A stretch of DNA of 64,000 nucleotides from contig CP075364.1 of the NCBI GenBank assembly GCA_019454105.1, positions 1,863,362 through 1,927,361 of the forward strand, read 5' to 3'. Position 1 is the first letter of the stretch; each line of letters starts with the position of its first letter. Made by a program: the position numbers and the translations under genes. Shown piece by piece: positions 26,721 to 35,650 of this stretch. Source of the DNA: Fimbriimonadaceae bacterium (GTDB taxonomy: Bacteria; Armatimonadota; Fimbriimonadia; Fimbriimonadales; Fimbriimonadaceae). The notes below the pieces were generated by a model. The model was not told where the DNA came from. It saw only the letters and a list, made by a program, of their open reading frames with translations, and searched no databases.

Positions 26721-28502
26721 ATGGCACTCCCGCGACTTCCGATGGACCAATTCCTGCTGCAAAGGGGATACATCACCCAAGACCAGCTGGACGAAGCCAA
26801 GCAAGTCGCCAAGCAGACCAGCAACCCAGACCTCGGCAAGGTCATTCTGAACCTTGGCTTCGCTGGCGAGCGTGAGATCTTGCACGCCCAGGCGCAAGAA
26901 GCGGGCCATCCCTTCGTCGACCTAGACCGGGTCACGGTCGAACCAGCTGCGATCAGCGCCGTTCCCGAGCGCATCGCGAAGATGCACTCCGTTGTCCCAG
27001 TCAAGAAGGAAGGCTCGAACCTTTGGGTCGCAATGTCGAACCCGAACAACCTTCAGGCGATCGACGATGTCCGGCTGGCGAGCGGGCTGATGGTCAAGCC
27101 GGCCGTCGCCCTGGGTGCGGCGATCGAGGACGCGATCCGCAAGTATTACGCGGGCCAATCGGCCGGGGGCGGAGAAGAGGCCCCGGCTGCGGCCGCCGCA
27201 GCCCCTGCGGCCGCCGGAGGCAGCAAGATGACCTCCGACATGCGGGCCCTCATGGCGCAAGCCCAAACGGTCCGCGATGTGGCCGACCGAGGCATCAAGG
27301 AGGACGCCAGCGACGAGGAGATGGCCGAACAGGCGCCGATCATCCGACTCGCCAACGCTGTCATCCAACAAGCCATCGTCGACCGGGCCAGCGACATCCA
27401 CGTCGAGCCCCAAGAGAGAGCCGTCCGTGTCCGGTACCGCATCGACGGCGTCCTGATGGAGGCGATGACCGTCCCGAAGAACCTTCAAGCGCCCCTCGTT
27501 TCGCGCCTGAAGATCATGTCGGAGATGAACATCGCAGAGAGGCGCATCCCTCAGGACGGACGCATCGAAGTCCGGAACCAAGGCAAGGACTTCGACCTCC
27601 GCGTCAGCAGCATCCCGACCCCCTTCGGCGAAAAGATCGTCATGCGCATCCTCGACAAAGGGAACGCCATGGTCGGACTGGCCAAGCTCGGCATGCTCCC
27701 GGACGTCCAGGCCCGGATCGAGGAATTGGTCAGCCAGCCAAACGGCATGTTCCTTTGCACTGGCCCCACGGGCTCAGGAAAGACGACGACGCAGTATTCG
27801 GTCCTCAACAAGCTGAACACGATGGAGGTGAACATCATCACCATCGAGGACCCGGTCGAGTACCAGCTCAGCGGCATCGCCCAGGTGCAGGTCAACCGCA
27901 AAGCCGGTCTCACGTTCGCCACCGCACTCCGCGCCTTCCTCCGCCAAGACCCGGACATCATCCTCGTCGGCGAGATGCGCGACCTGGAAACGGCCGAGAT
28001 TGCCATCGAGGCGTCGCTCACGGGGCACTTGGTGCTCTCCACGCTCCACACCAACGACGCCCCTTCCGCCACCCTCCGAATGGTCGATATGGGCGTCGAG
28101 CCGTACTTGATCTCGGCGACCGTCATTGGCATCCTCGCCCAAAGGCTCGGCCGAAAGATCGACCCCGAGAACAAAGAGCCGTACGTGGTCAAGGAGATCG
28201 ATCTCCGGAGGTTCGGACTTGAGGTCAAGGACGCCGACGCGGACGTGACCCTGTATCGGGGTGTCCCAAGCGAGAACAACCGGCACACCGGTTACCGGGG
28301 CCGCATGGGCATCCACGAGCTCATGTGCATGAACGAGGAGATCGCCGAGCTCGTGGTGCGGCGCGCCCCTTTGGCCGACATCAAAGCCGCGGCCAAGGCG
28401 AACGGGATGAAAGAGCTTCGAGAAGACGGACTCGCCAAAGTCCTCGCTGGCGTCACGACGCCAGAAGAGGTCATGCGCGTGGTCTTCACGGCGGGCTTCT
28501 AA
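26721..28502 (+). CDS. pilB: Type IV pilus assembly / type II secretion ATPase
   Basis: Hexameric cytoplasmic motor that polymerises pilins. The 593 residues contain an N-terminal GspE-N/MshEN domain (LLQRGYITQDQLDEAKQVAK), an Ala/Gly-rich linker near residue 155, Walker A GPTGSGKTTT near 347, the Asp box, Walker B ILVGEMRDLETAEIA and the His box LSTLHTNDAPS. The four-cysteine zinc site normal for PilB/GspE between the His box and TGYRGRMGIHEL is missing: that stretch has no cysteine. It probably powers the pili formed by the pseudopilins elsewhere in the window. Confidence 0.92.
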   Translation: MALPRLPMDQFLLQRGYITQDQLDEAKQVAKQTSNPDLGKVILNLGFAGEREILHAQAQEAGHPFVDLDRVTVEPAAISAVPERIAKMHSVVPVKKEGSNLWVAMSNPNNLQAIDDVRLASGLMVKPAVALGAAIEDAIRKYYAGQSAGGGEEAPAAAAAAPAAAGGSKMTSDMRALMAQAQTVRDVADRGIKEDASDEEMAEQAPIIRLANAVIQQAIVDRASDIHVEPQERAVRVRYRIDGVLMEAMTVPKNLQAPLVSRLKIMSEMNIAERRIPQDGRIEVRNQGKDFDLRVSSIPTPFGEKIVMRILDKGNAMVGLAKLGMLPDVQARIEELVSQPNGMFLCTGPTGSGKTTTQYSVLNKLNTMEVNIITIEDPVEYQLSGIAQVQVNRKAGLTFATALRAFLRQDPDIILVGEMRDLETAEIAIEASLTGHLVLSTLHTNDAPSATLRMVDMGVEPYLISATVIGILAQRLGRKIDPENKEPYVVKEIDLRRFGLEVKDADADVTLYRGVPSENNRHTGYRGRMGIHELMCMNEEIAELVVRRAPLADIKAAAKANGMKELREDGLAKVLAGVTTPEEVMRVVFTAGF

Positions 28503-28516
28503 GCTCACCGACAGCG

Positions 28517-30148
28517 TCAACCGTTCTTGGGCTCGACCAGGGCGACTGAGCGACGGCTGAGGGCGGCGGCGACAAGCCCCTTGAAGAGCGGGTGGGGGCG
28601 GTTGGGACGGCTCTTGAATTCAGGGTGAGCCTGCGTCGCGACATAGAAGGGATGGCCCGGAATCTCGACCATCTCGACCAGTCGATAGTCCGGCGAGACG
28701 CCCGACACCACGAGACCTTTCTCGATCAAGACCTCCCGGAACTCGTTGTTCACCTCGAACCGGTGGCGGTGTCTCTCTTCGATCCGAGAACTGCCATAGA
28801 GCCGATGGGCGAGCGACCCGGCCGTCAAGTTGCACGGGTATGAACCGAGCCGCATGGTGCCTCCTTTGGCCACGAGCTTCGACTGGTCGGCCATGATGTC
28901 GATCACCGCATAGGGGCAGTCGTTGCCGAACTCAGTCGAATTGGCTCCTCCGAGCCCGCACACGTGCCGGGCATACTCGACCACGGCCATCTGGAGCCCC
29001 AAGCAGATCCCGAGGAACGGGATACCGGTCTCTCTGACGAACCGGATCGCCCGGATCTTGCCCTCGACGCCCCTCTCGCCGAAGCCTGGCGCCACGATCA
29101 CCGCGTCAATGTCGCTCAAGAGGACCGAAGGGTCGGGAGCGGACTCAAGGGTCTCGCTCTCGACCCACCGGATCTCGACCCGGCAGTCGTTGGCGATGCC
29201 CGCATGGATCAGGGCCTCGGCGATGGACTTGTACGCGTCGCCGTTCGACGTGTACTTGCCGACGATCGCCACCGTGCACCGTCCCTTGGGCTGCTTGATC
29301 TTGCCGACGATCTCCCGCCACTCTTGCAGGTTGGGCTCGCGCCTCTCGAGGCCTAATCGGTCGGCGACCAGATCGCCAAATCCAAGCCCTTCGTACATGA
29401 GGGGGACCTCGTAGATCGTCTCGGCGCTCAGGCTTTCGACCACGGCCTCGACCGGCACGTCGCAGAACAGCGAGATTTTCTCTTTGACATCGTCCGGAAT
29501 CGGACGGTCGCTTCGACAGACGAGAACGTCGGGCGAGATGCCGATCTCGCGGAGGTTGATCACGCTGTGCTGGGTGGGCTTGGTCTTGATCTCGCCCCAA
29601 GGCCCGACGCTCGGCACCAGCGTGACGTGGACATAAAGCGTGTTCTCCTTGCCAAAGTCCTTCCTCATTTGGCGGATCGCCTCAAGGAACGGGAGCGACT
29701 CAATGTCGCCGACCGTGCCACCGATCTCGGCAAGGACGATGTCGGCCTCTTGCTGCCTGCCCAGGTCGACGATGCCCCGTTTGATCTCGTTGGTCACATG
29801 GGGAATCACTTGGACAGTCGCCCCCAGATAGTCGCCCCGGCGCTCCGCCTCAATCACCTTCTGATAGACCTTGCCAGTCGTGATCGACGAGCCTGCCGAA
29901 CACGAGACATCGATAAATCGCTCGTAGTGGCCTAGATCAAGGTCGGTTTCGGCCCCGTCGTCGGTCACGAACACCTCGCCGTGCTGATAGGGGTTCATGG
30001 TGCCTGCGTCGACGTTGATGTAAGGGTCGAGCTTGAGGGGGGCGACCACCCAACCGCGGTTTCTGAGCAAACGGCCGAGGGACGCCGTGGTGATTCCCTT
30101 GCCGATGCTGGAAACCACACCACCTGTCACAAAAATGTACTTGGCCAT
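28517..30148 (-). CDS. pyrG: CTP synthase
   Basis: Converts UTP to CTP with glutamine as nitrogen donor. At 543 residues it has full family length. The N-terminal synthetase domain starts YIFVTGGVVSSIGKG and contains the Mg-binding GHYERFIDV and TKPTQHSV. The C-terminal class I glutamine amidotransferase carries the nucleophile in FLGICLGLQ near residue 382 and the His-x-Glu in QAHPEFKSRP. GAGG precedes the ATG by about 8 bases. A TATAAT box is found 60 bases upstream. Confidence 0.97.
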   Translation of the reverse strand: MAKYIFVTGGVVSSIGKGITTASLGRLLRNRGWVVAPLKLDPYINVDAGTMNPYQHGEVFVTDDGAETDLDLGHYERFIDVSCSAGSSITTGKVYQKVIEAERRGDYLGATVQVIPHVTNEIKRGIVDLGRQQEADIVLAEIGGTVGDIESLPFLEAIRQMRKDFGKENTLYVHVTLVPSVGPWGEIKTKPTQHSVINLREIGISPDVLVCRSDRPIPDDVKEKISLFCDVPVEAVVESLSAETIYEVPLMYEGLGFGDLVADRLGLERREPNLQEWREIVGKIKQPKGRCTVAIVGKYTSNGDAYKSIAEALIHAGIANDCRVEIRWVESETLESAPDPSVLLSDIDAVIVAPGFGERGVEGKIRAIRFVRETGIPFLGICLGLQMAVVEYARHVCGLGGANSTEFGNDCPYAVIDIMADQSKLVAKGGTMRLGSYPCNLTAGSLAHRLYGSSRIEERHRHRFEVNNEFREVLIEKGLVVSGVSPDYRLVEMVEIPGHPFYVATQAHPEFKSRPNRPHPLFKGLVAAALSRRSVALVEPKNG

Positions 30149-30208
30149 GCTGATCCTCGGGGTGGGCCCAAGAAATCAGACGCAAGTCCGTCCCCGCAGG
30201 CCTCTGTG

Positions 30209-30214
30209 ATTATA
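30209..30214 (-). promoter_or_regulatory. -10 box of pyrG
   Basis: Perfect TATAAT on the minus strand, about 60 bases upstream of the pyrG start, with a leader that includes a GAGG ribosome binding site. Confidence 0.5.
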
Positions 30215-30232
30215 CGACCTTGACGGCCTCAC

Positions 30233-30940
30233 TCAGACCCAAGGATGGAGCCCGCCCGTCAAGACGCCCGCCGACCACTCGTATCGACCCAAGAAACGCC
30301 CATGCGAGCCGCCTTGGCAAATGAATGTTCGGCCCACGAGCAACGGAGTCTCGAGCACGGTGTGCGAATGCCCGCCAAGAATCAAATCGATTTCTGGACA
30401 TCGCTCGGCCAGGGTCAAGTCTTTGGTGTGGCCAATGTGCGTGAGACCAACTAAAAGGTCGACCCTCGGGCGCAAGTCCTCGACGAGGGCGCGCGCCGTC
30501 TCGAAAGGATCGTCCCAGAGGAACGCGCTCGCCGCCTTGGCCGCCATGCGCTCAGTGACCATCGGTACGCTCACGCCGAAGACTCCTACCCGGACTCCGC
30601 CGACCTCTTGCTCAAAAGTGCCAGGTAAGGGCCTTGAACCATCCTTCCGCCTCAAGTTGGCCGCTAACACGGGGTGCCGGCTCCCAGCCAGCTTGGCCCA
30701 GAACGCGGACTCGATGAGGTGGGTCTCCCTGTTCCCGATCACACTGGCCGTACAGTCCGCTTCATGAAGTCGTCCCCAAACCGGATCCGGGTGGACGGGC
30801 ACGGCCAGGTTCCCCAGCCGGACGCAGTCTCCCGAATCGAAAAAGAGATCCGTCGTCCTCCGAGCCTTCACGAGGGCTTCGAGACGCACGGCGTCAAGCT
30901 TGCCATGAAGATCGTTCGTATGGAGGATCGCGAGGCCCAA
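30233..30940 (-). CDS. Metallophosphoesterase, 5'-nucleotidase (UshA/YunD) type
   Basis: A 235-residue calcineurin-like phosphoesterase of the 5'-nucleotidase branch without the C-terminal nucleotidase domain. Motifs in order are HTNDLHG, DSGD, GNRETH, GLTHIGH and GGHSHT, which supply the two-metal centre. The usual GNHE motif reads GNRE, so the catalytic His is replaced by Arg. It starts with TTG 7 bases after the secG stop and is third in a unit with the CBS-DUF1385 gene and secG. No signal peptide is seen, so it is probably cytoplasmic. Confidence 0.85.
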   Translation of the reverse strand: MGLAILHTNDLHGKLDAVRLEALVKARRTTDLFFDSGDCVRLGNLAVPVHPDPVWGRLHEADCTASVIGNRETHLIESAFWAKLAGSRHPVLAANLRRKDGSRPLPGTFEQEVGGVRVGVFGVSVPMVTERMAAKAASAFLWDDPFETARALVEDLRPRVDLLVGLTHIGHTKDLTLAERCPEIDLILGGHSHTVLETPLLVGRTFICQGGSHGRFLGRYEWSAGVLTGGLHPWV

Positions 30941-30947
30941 AGCGGGC

Positions 30948-31199
30948 TTACTTGAACGCGCGAGTCGCGAGGAGGTCCAGCAAGAGCATCAGGGCCATGA
31001 AGATGATCCCGAGGCCGAGGGTGACCCGGGAGATCTGATCATCGAAGCTGGCCTTGCCTTTGAAGGTGGTCCGCACCGAACCGCCGCCGCCCGACATGGC
31101 ATCCCCTTTGCCGGTCAGAAAAACCAGGCCCGTGAACACGACGGCCACGAGGATTCCCAGTCCCAAGACAACGTAATAGACGACTTGCTCCGGCTTCAA
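30948..31199 (-). CDS. secG: Preprotein translocase subunit SecG
   Basis: An 83-residue two-helix membrane protein. The first helix is VVLGLGILVAVVFTGLVFL, followed by the glycine-rich cytoplasmic loop TGKGDAMSGGGGSVR, a conserved FKGKASFDDQISRVT stretch and a second helix ending in LLLDLLATRAF. This layout is typical of SecG, which helps SecYEG during protein export. It starts with TTG 6 bases after the stop of the CBS-DUF1385 gene. Confidence 0.88.
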   Translation of the reverse strand: MKPEQVVYYVVLGLGILVAVVFTGLVFLTGKGDAMSGGGGSVRTTFKGKASFDDQISRVTLGLGIIFMALMLLLDLLATRAFK

Positions 31200-31205
31200 G
31201 GCCGC

Positions 31206-32333
31206 CTAGAATACCCGCCAGGCCATGGGGACCCGGAACGACTCATAAACGGCCCAGACAACAAATTGGGCCAGGGTCGCACCGAGCATGATCTGGAAAA
31301 GTCCAGACCGCATCAGCCGAACCCCGACACCCGGCACCAACACAGGGGAAGATTCGATACGGGCGAGGATTTGAGTTCCGGCCTGGATTCCGAGCTCAAC
31401 CTGGGTTCGAGTCGGCGGCCGGGTGGTGAACCAGTACTGGACGAATGCCCCCAGTGGGCGCCAGACCGCGATCGTCACCACCAGGGCGGTCAGGAGCCGG
31501 AATTCCTGGTTCGGGATCCATGGCGCCGAAAGGATCCCAAGAAAGACGGTCGCCCCGATCGCCAGGTTTGTTCCGCACCGAGGATGCACACGCGGCATTC
31601 GGGAGACGATTTCGGGCTTCAAGTCTTCGCCGCGCTCGATCGCATGGACGACCATATGCTCGGCGGCGTGGACCCCCGCAAGGGGCAATGACCGGATGCC
31701 CAAGAGAAAGAGCACCAAAGTGAACGCTTGGAGAGCCCCGTCGAACCAGGGGCGCGAGGTGACGGTCGATGGCAAGAAGGAAGCTCCTCCCTGGGCCAAA
31801 GTCGCCGCCAACAAGAAGCACGAGAACATGAGGACCCCTGTGGCCACGAGGGCCAGCGGGCCAACGCCACCTGAAACGGCCCCATTGGTCAGATAAACGC
31901 CGAAGGGGGTCGCCATTCCGCCGATCTTGCCGTACATGTGGCGATCGCCTCGATGGCCGTACAGGTGCGCCGGGGTCAGGACGCCAGCGACGAGTCCGTT
32001 GGCATCGACGACGACCAGAGCGGACGCGCCGGTCGTCTCAAAAGTCCGAAGGGCCTCGGCCCCGGTCGCCCATGTCGGGAGCACAACCGCTGGAACCGCG
32101 AACTGGGCCACCGCGCTGTCCGGCCCAGTCCCAGCCGCCATGGCCCGGCTCAGTACGGACCCATCGACGATTCCCAGCAATTCAAGTCCATTGGCCACTG
32201 GAACAAGAGGCAGCCCGTGGTCGAACATCTCGCGGGCGGCAACGCGCAACGAGTCTTCGGGCTGGAGAGGATCGATCTGACTGGCCAACCCACCGATCGG
32301 AAGTGTCAGCGCGTCGTCGATGACTGAGGACAT
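31206..32333 (-). CDS. CBS-domain plus DUF1385 (YqhQ-like) membrane protein
   Basis: A 375-residue fusion. Residues 1 to about 130 form a pair of CBS motifs (LPLVPVANGLELLGIVDGSVLS cut here at LPLVPVANG and SALVVVDANGLVAGVLT) that may sense a nucleotide. The rest is a DUF1385 domain beginning IGGMATPFGVYLTNGAVSGG, with several membrane helices and the conserved HAAEHMVVHAIERG. The function of DUF1385 is unknown. It leads the secG/phosphoesterase unit. A TAGACT hexamer lies 11 bases before its ATG. Confidence 0.85.
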   Translation of the reverse strand: MSSVIDDALTLPIGGLASQIDPLQPEDSLRVAAREMFDHGLPLVPVANGLELLGIVDGSVLSRAMAAGTGPDSAVAQFAVPAVVLPTWATGAEALRTFETTGASALVVVDANGLVAGVLTPAHLYGHRGDRHMYGKIGGMATPFGVYLTNGAVSGGVGPLALVATGVLMFSCFLLAATLAQGGASFLPSTVTSRPWFDGALQAFTLVLFLLGIRSLPLAGVHAAEHMVVHAIERGEDLKPEIVSRMPRVHPRCGTNLAIGATVFLGILSAPWIPNQEFRLLTALVVTIAVWRPLGAFVQYWFTTRPPTRTQVELGIQAGTQILARIESSPVLVPGVGVRLMRSGLFQIMLGATLAQFVVWAVYESFRVPMAWRVF

Positions 32334-32362
32334 AAAGACGCACGAGTCTACTCAGTTCTGAC

Positions 32363-32396
32363 AAGGCCCGAGCACGGCCTTAACCCTTTCTTAAGG
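32363..32396. repeat. Overlapping inverted repeats in a divergent promoter region
   Basis: AAGGCC (32363-32368) pairs with GGCCTT (32376-32381), and CCTTAA (32378-32383) pairs with TTAAGG (32391-32396). They lie between the divergent CBS-DUF1385 gene and the Tat-type phosphoesterase. They may be operators or alternative hairpins. Confidence 0.4.
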
Positions 32397-32417
32397 CGTC
32401 AGGAAGCGACCTGGACG

Positions 32418-32423
32418 TAGAAT
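32418..32423 (+). promoter_or_regulatory. Probable leaderless -10 element of the Tat-type phosphoesterase
   Basis: TAGAAT ends 6 bases before the ATG. The same hexamer and spacing precede pdxS. Confidence 0.5.
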
Positions 32424-32429
32424 CTAGCA

Positions 32430-33353
32430 ATGCCGATCACTCGTCGCGACCTGCTGGCTTCTGCGGCCGCCCTGGCCGTCACTCGGCCCGCTTGGCCGAT
32501 TGCCCAAGGCTCGAAGCCGTTGCGCGTCGGCCACATGACCGACTTCCACGCCCAGCCCGAGATGGGGGCGGAGCCCGGAGTCCGAAAGGCCATCGCCCAC
32601 TTGATGGGCCAAAGCCCGAAGCCTGACCTGGTCGTGACTGGCGGCGACCTCATCATGGACGCCTTCGCCGCCCGCGAAGACCGAACAAAGACCCAATGGG
32701 AAGTCTTCACGCGCCTGGTCAAAGAGGGGATCGACGTACCCATTAAGCACACGATCGGCAACCACGATGTGTGGGGCTGGAACAAGGCTCAGAGCCGGAC
32801 GACCGGCGACGAGCCGCTCTGGGGCAAACAGTGGTTCCTTGACCTTTTCGAGTACGAGAAAACCTACCAATCGTTCGTCATGGGTGGATGGAAGTTCGTC
32901 ATTCTCGACACGGTCTTCGAAACTCCCGACGGATACAACGGCCTCGTCGAAGAAGAGCAGTTGGAGTGGCTCAAGCGGGAAGTCGAGACCGAACTCCCCA
33001 CGGTCGTCTTCTCCCACATCCCGCTCTTTGCTCCCTGCACCATGGTCTATCGCTACGATTCCAAGACAGGTGATTGGCGAGTGGGCGGAAGCCTGATGAC
33101 CAAGAACTTCAATGAGATCAAGACGGTGTTCGACAAGCGCAAGAACGTCAAGCTCTGTGTGTCGGGCCACATCCATCTGCAAGACCGTTACGACTACAAC
33201 GGCGTCTCGTACCTATGCGCCGGGGCCGTCTGTGGGGCCTGGTGGCTCGGCAAGCATCGCGATTTTATGCCGGCTTATACAGTGATCGACCTCTGGCCCG
33301 ACGGCACCTGGAAGCACGAATACATCGAGTGGGGCTGGCAACCTCCGAGTTGA
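32430..33353 (+). CDS. Exported metallophosphoesterase with a Tat-type signal
   Basis: A 307-residue calcineurin-like phosphoesterase. The N-terminus TRRDLLASAAALAVTR carries a twin-arginine export signal, so it is probably folded with its metals before export. The metal motifs are HMTDFHAQ, VVTGGDLIMD, TIGNHDVWG, FSHIPLF and VSGHIHLQ, all intact. The substrate is unknown; relatives act on phosphodiesters or phosphorylated lipids. It stands alone, with a probable leaderless start, and ends 4 bases before the convergent fic gene. Confidence 0.88.
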   Translation: MPITRRDLLASAAALAVTRPAWPIAQGSKPLRVGHMTDFHAQPEMGAEPGVRKAIAHLMGQSPKPDLVVTGGDLIMDAFAAREDRTKTQWEVFTRLVKEGIDVPIKHTIGNHDVWGWNKAQSRTTGDEPLWGKQWFLDLFEYEKTYQSFVMGGWKFVILDTVFETPDGYNGLVEEEQLEWLKREVETELPTVVFSHIPLFAPCTMVYRYDSKTGDWRVGGSLMTKNFNEIKTVFDKRKNVKLCVSGHIHLQDRYDYNGVSYLCAGAVCGAWWLGKHRDFMPAYTVIDLWPDGTWKHEYIEWGWQPPS

Positions 33354-33357
33354 TCCC

Positions 33358-34530
33358 TTACCAAGCTTCTGTAGCGAAGGCCTCTTGGTTCAAGACGGTG
33401 TGATAGTCCTCGTACCGATAGACTCGGTCTCGCTTGGCGCCAGTGATCTCGACAAGGATGCCAAGTTCTTCGAGCCTCTTGATGATTCGGGCCCCAGTGT
33501 CCTGACTGACGCTCAAGGTCTTCGCCAACTGGTTGGCCGAGGTGTATGGAGTTTGGTAGAGCTGGTCGAGCGCCCGCGCGACCCCGGCTGAAGCGGCCCC
33601 GCCCGGTTCCATGACTCGGAACCGATCCCGCTCCCTGAGTTCCATCACTGCCTTTGTCCGCAAGAAGGCGTCCTCGGCCGCCACACGCACGGCCCGAAGA
33701 AAGAACTTTAGCCAAGCCTCCCAATCGCCCATTGTCCGAACCTGTTGGAGCCGGTCGTAATATTCGGCCCGGTGCCGCTTAAGGTAGAGCGATGGATACA
33801 GGATTGGCCGACTGATGACGCGGCGCTGAATGAGCAAGAAAGTGACGAGCAACCGGCCCACGCGTCCGTTGCCGTCCGAGAACGGATGGATCGTCTCGAA
33901 CTGGGCATGCGCCAGTCCAGCCACGAACAAAGACGGGAGCGACGTGTCGGTCTGGACGAACCATTCGAGCGCGCCCAAGACGTCAGGTAGCAGTTCAGGG
34001 GGAGGGGGCACGAAGATCGCGCCCTCAACCGGACACCCTGCGGGCCCAATCCAGTTCTGCGTCCGCCGGAACTCGCCTGGGCGTTTGTCGTGACCCCGGA
34101 CTCCCGACATGAGCTCGGCGTGGACAGCCCGCACAATGTCCAACGTCACAGGCCCGCCTTTCAGGGCCTCGAGCCCCCGGTTCATCGCCCGGACATAGTT
34201 GAGCGTCTCCTCCTGGTCGACTTCCGGGCTCCCAGCCTTGAGACTCGCCTCAAGCCGGAGGAGGTCGTCAAGGGACGACTGAGTACCCTCGATCTGACTC
34301 GAAAGGACGGCCTCGCGATAGGCGTATTGGAAGACGAAGAGTTCGGGGTTGGGAACATAGTCCGCAGTCGCCGCAAGCTTTCCGAGAGCCTGATCGGCCA
34401 GGGAGGTCAGGCTCAGGAGCTCATGGTCGACTTGAATCGGTGGATCGGGGGGGAGGGGCTTGGGGACGAAGGCACGATAGCCCACTGGCCCCATCGACCT
34501 CGCCACATAACTGCCCGATCGGTCGGCCAT
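33358..34530 (-). CDS. Fic family protein with a C-terminal winged helix
   Basis: A 390-residue Fic protein that probably transfers AMP to a protein hydroxyl group. The active loop HPFSDGNGRVGR is complete. The class II inhibitory helix is present near the N-terminus (SSQIEG, with the Glu that blocks ATP), so activity is likely self-restrained. The last about 90 residues form a winged helix (TSANQLAKTLSVSQDTGARI), suggesting it binds DNA, perhaps its own promoter, which carries four TTGCGG-type sites. No antitoxin-like partner gene is adjacent. Confidence 0.92.
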   Translation of the reverse strand: MADRSGSYVARSMGPVGYRAFVPKPLPPDPPIQVDHELLSLTSLADQALGKLAATADYVPNPELFVFQYAYREAVLSSQIEGTQSSLDDLLRLEASLKAGSPEVDQEETLNYVRAMNRGLEALKGGPVTLDIVRAVHAELMSGVRGHDKRPGEFRRTQNWIGPAGCPVEGAIFVPPPPELLPDVLGALEWFVQTDTSLPSLFVAGLAHAQFETIHPFSDGNGRVGRLLVTFLLIQRRVISRPILYPSLYLKRHRAEYYDRLQQVRTMGDWEAWLKFFLRAVRVAAEDAFLRTKAVMELRERDRFRVMEPGGAASAGVARALDQLYQTPYTSANQLAKTLSVSQDTGARIIKRLEELGILVEITGAKRDRVYRYEDYHTVLNQEAFATEAW

Positions 34531-34556
34531 AGCCTTATTCTGACATTCGTCGAAAG

Positions 34557-34657
34557 TTGCGGTTAGTCTAGGGCTCTACCCGCAAGCTTGCGGCCAGACA
34601 CTCACACTAACCGCAAATTCTCGCCATTCTGCGTCTTATATGATGGCTTATCCGCAA
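34557..34657. promoter_or_regulatory. Operator-like array of TTGCGGNTAR sites upstream of fic
   Basis: On the minus strand, TTGCGGATAA (34648-34657), TTGCGGTTAG (34607-34616) and TTGCGGGTAG (34576-34585) are direct repeats. An inverted copy CTAACCGCAA lies at 34557-34566. The third copy is part of the perfect palindrome CCGCAAGCTTGCGG (34580-34593). The direct copies are 41 and 31 bases apart, close to four and three helical turns. The array starts 27 bases before the fic start codon. Confidence 0.65.
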
Positions 34658-34673
34658 GATTTCCGGCTGTGGA

Positions 34674-35585
34674 CTACCACCCTCGGGTGGCGAGCAGCTC
34701 TCTCTCGTTCAGAGAGGAGACGTTGATCCCGACCATTGGCTCCCCAAGGTCACGGCTGATTTCTGCCAGTTTCTTCGGGTCTTTATGGAAGAGCACGCTT
34801 TCGACGATGGCTTTGGCTCGCCGGGCCGGGTCGCCCGACTTAAAGATCCCCGAGCCGACGAAAACGGTCTCGGCTCCCAGCTGCATCATGAGTGAAGCGT
34901 CCGCAGGCGTCGCGATCCCCCCGGCGCTGAAGTTCGGCACCGGCAACCGTCCTGACTCGTGCACGGCCCTCACCATCTCCAGGGGGGCCTGCATCTCCTT
35001 GGCCAGGACAAAAAGCTCGTCCTCTCGGGCGATCTGGACTTGGCGAATCTCCCGCATGATGGCCCTCATATGCCTCACGGCTTCGACGACATCGCCCGTT
35101 CCGGCCTCGCCCTTGGTCCGGATCATGGCCGCCCCCTCGCCGCACCGGCGCAAGGCCTCTCCCAGATTGCGGGCGCCGCAGACGAACGGTACGGTGAAGG
35201 CGTGCTTGTCGACGTGGTTCTCTTCGTCGGCCGGCGTCAGCACCTCGCTCTCATCAATAAAGTCGACTTCAATGGCTTCAAGGATCTGGGCTTCGGCAAA
35301 ATGTCCGATCCGGCACTTGGCCATCACCGGGATCGTGACCGAGTCCTTGATCGCCAGGATCATTTCCGGGTCGCTCATCCGGGCGACGCCCCCATCGCGC
35401 CGGATGTCCGCCGGAACGCGCTCAAGGGCCATGACCGCCACCGCCCCGGCGTCCTCTGCGATCCGGGCCTGTTCCGCGTTGGTGACGTCCATGATGACGC
35501 CTCCTTTCAACATCTCGGCGAGCCCGACCTTTTCGCGCCAAGTCCTTTGCGCGGTGGAACCTAAGCTGCCGTTCTTCGTGGACAT
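34674..35585 (-). CDS. pdxS: Pyridoxal 5'-phosphate synthase, PdxS subunit
   Basis: Builds PLP from ribose 5-phosphate, glyceraldehyde 3-phosphate and ammonia. The 303-residue TIM barrel matches the family throughout: [37 protein letters not shown], the catalytic lysine region [10 protein letters not shown] and [17 protein letters not shown]. Its glutaminase partner pdxT is not in the window. A TAGAAT element ends 6 bases before the ATG, with no Shine-Dalgarno. Confidence 0.97.
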   Translation of the reverse strand: MSTKNGSLGSTAQRTWREKVGLAEMLKGGVIMDVTNAEQARIAEDAGAVAVMALERVPADIRRDGGVARMSDPEMILAIKDSVTIPVMAKCRIGHFAEAQILEAIEVDFIDESEVLTPADEENHVDKHAFTVPFVCGARNLGEALRRCGEGAAMIRTKGEAGTGDVVEAVRHMRAIMREIRQVQIAREDELFVLAKEMQAPLEMVRAVHESGRLPVPNFSAGGIATPADASLMMQLGAETVFVGSGIFKSGDPARRAKAIVESVLFHKDPKKLAEISRDLGEPMVGINVSSLNERELLATRGW

Positions 35586-35591
35586 GATGAT

Positions 35592-35597
35592 ATTCTA
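35592..35597 (-). promoter_or_regulatory. Probable leaderless -10 element of pdxS
   Basis: TAGAAT (minus strand) ends 6 bases before the ATG, the same arrangement as at 32418. Confidence 0.5.
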
Positions 35598-35650
35598 CGG
35601 GAACCTGGGGCCGACCGTTCAGGACGGGGAGGTAGCCTGGCCCGAGTCTC

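Noticed and set aside
33358-34530. Fic toxin-antitoxin module
   Set aside because: No small FicT/antitoxin gene is adjacent; the inhibitory helix is inside the protein itself, so this is a self-regulated class II Fic.
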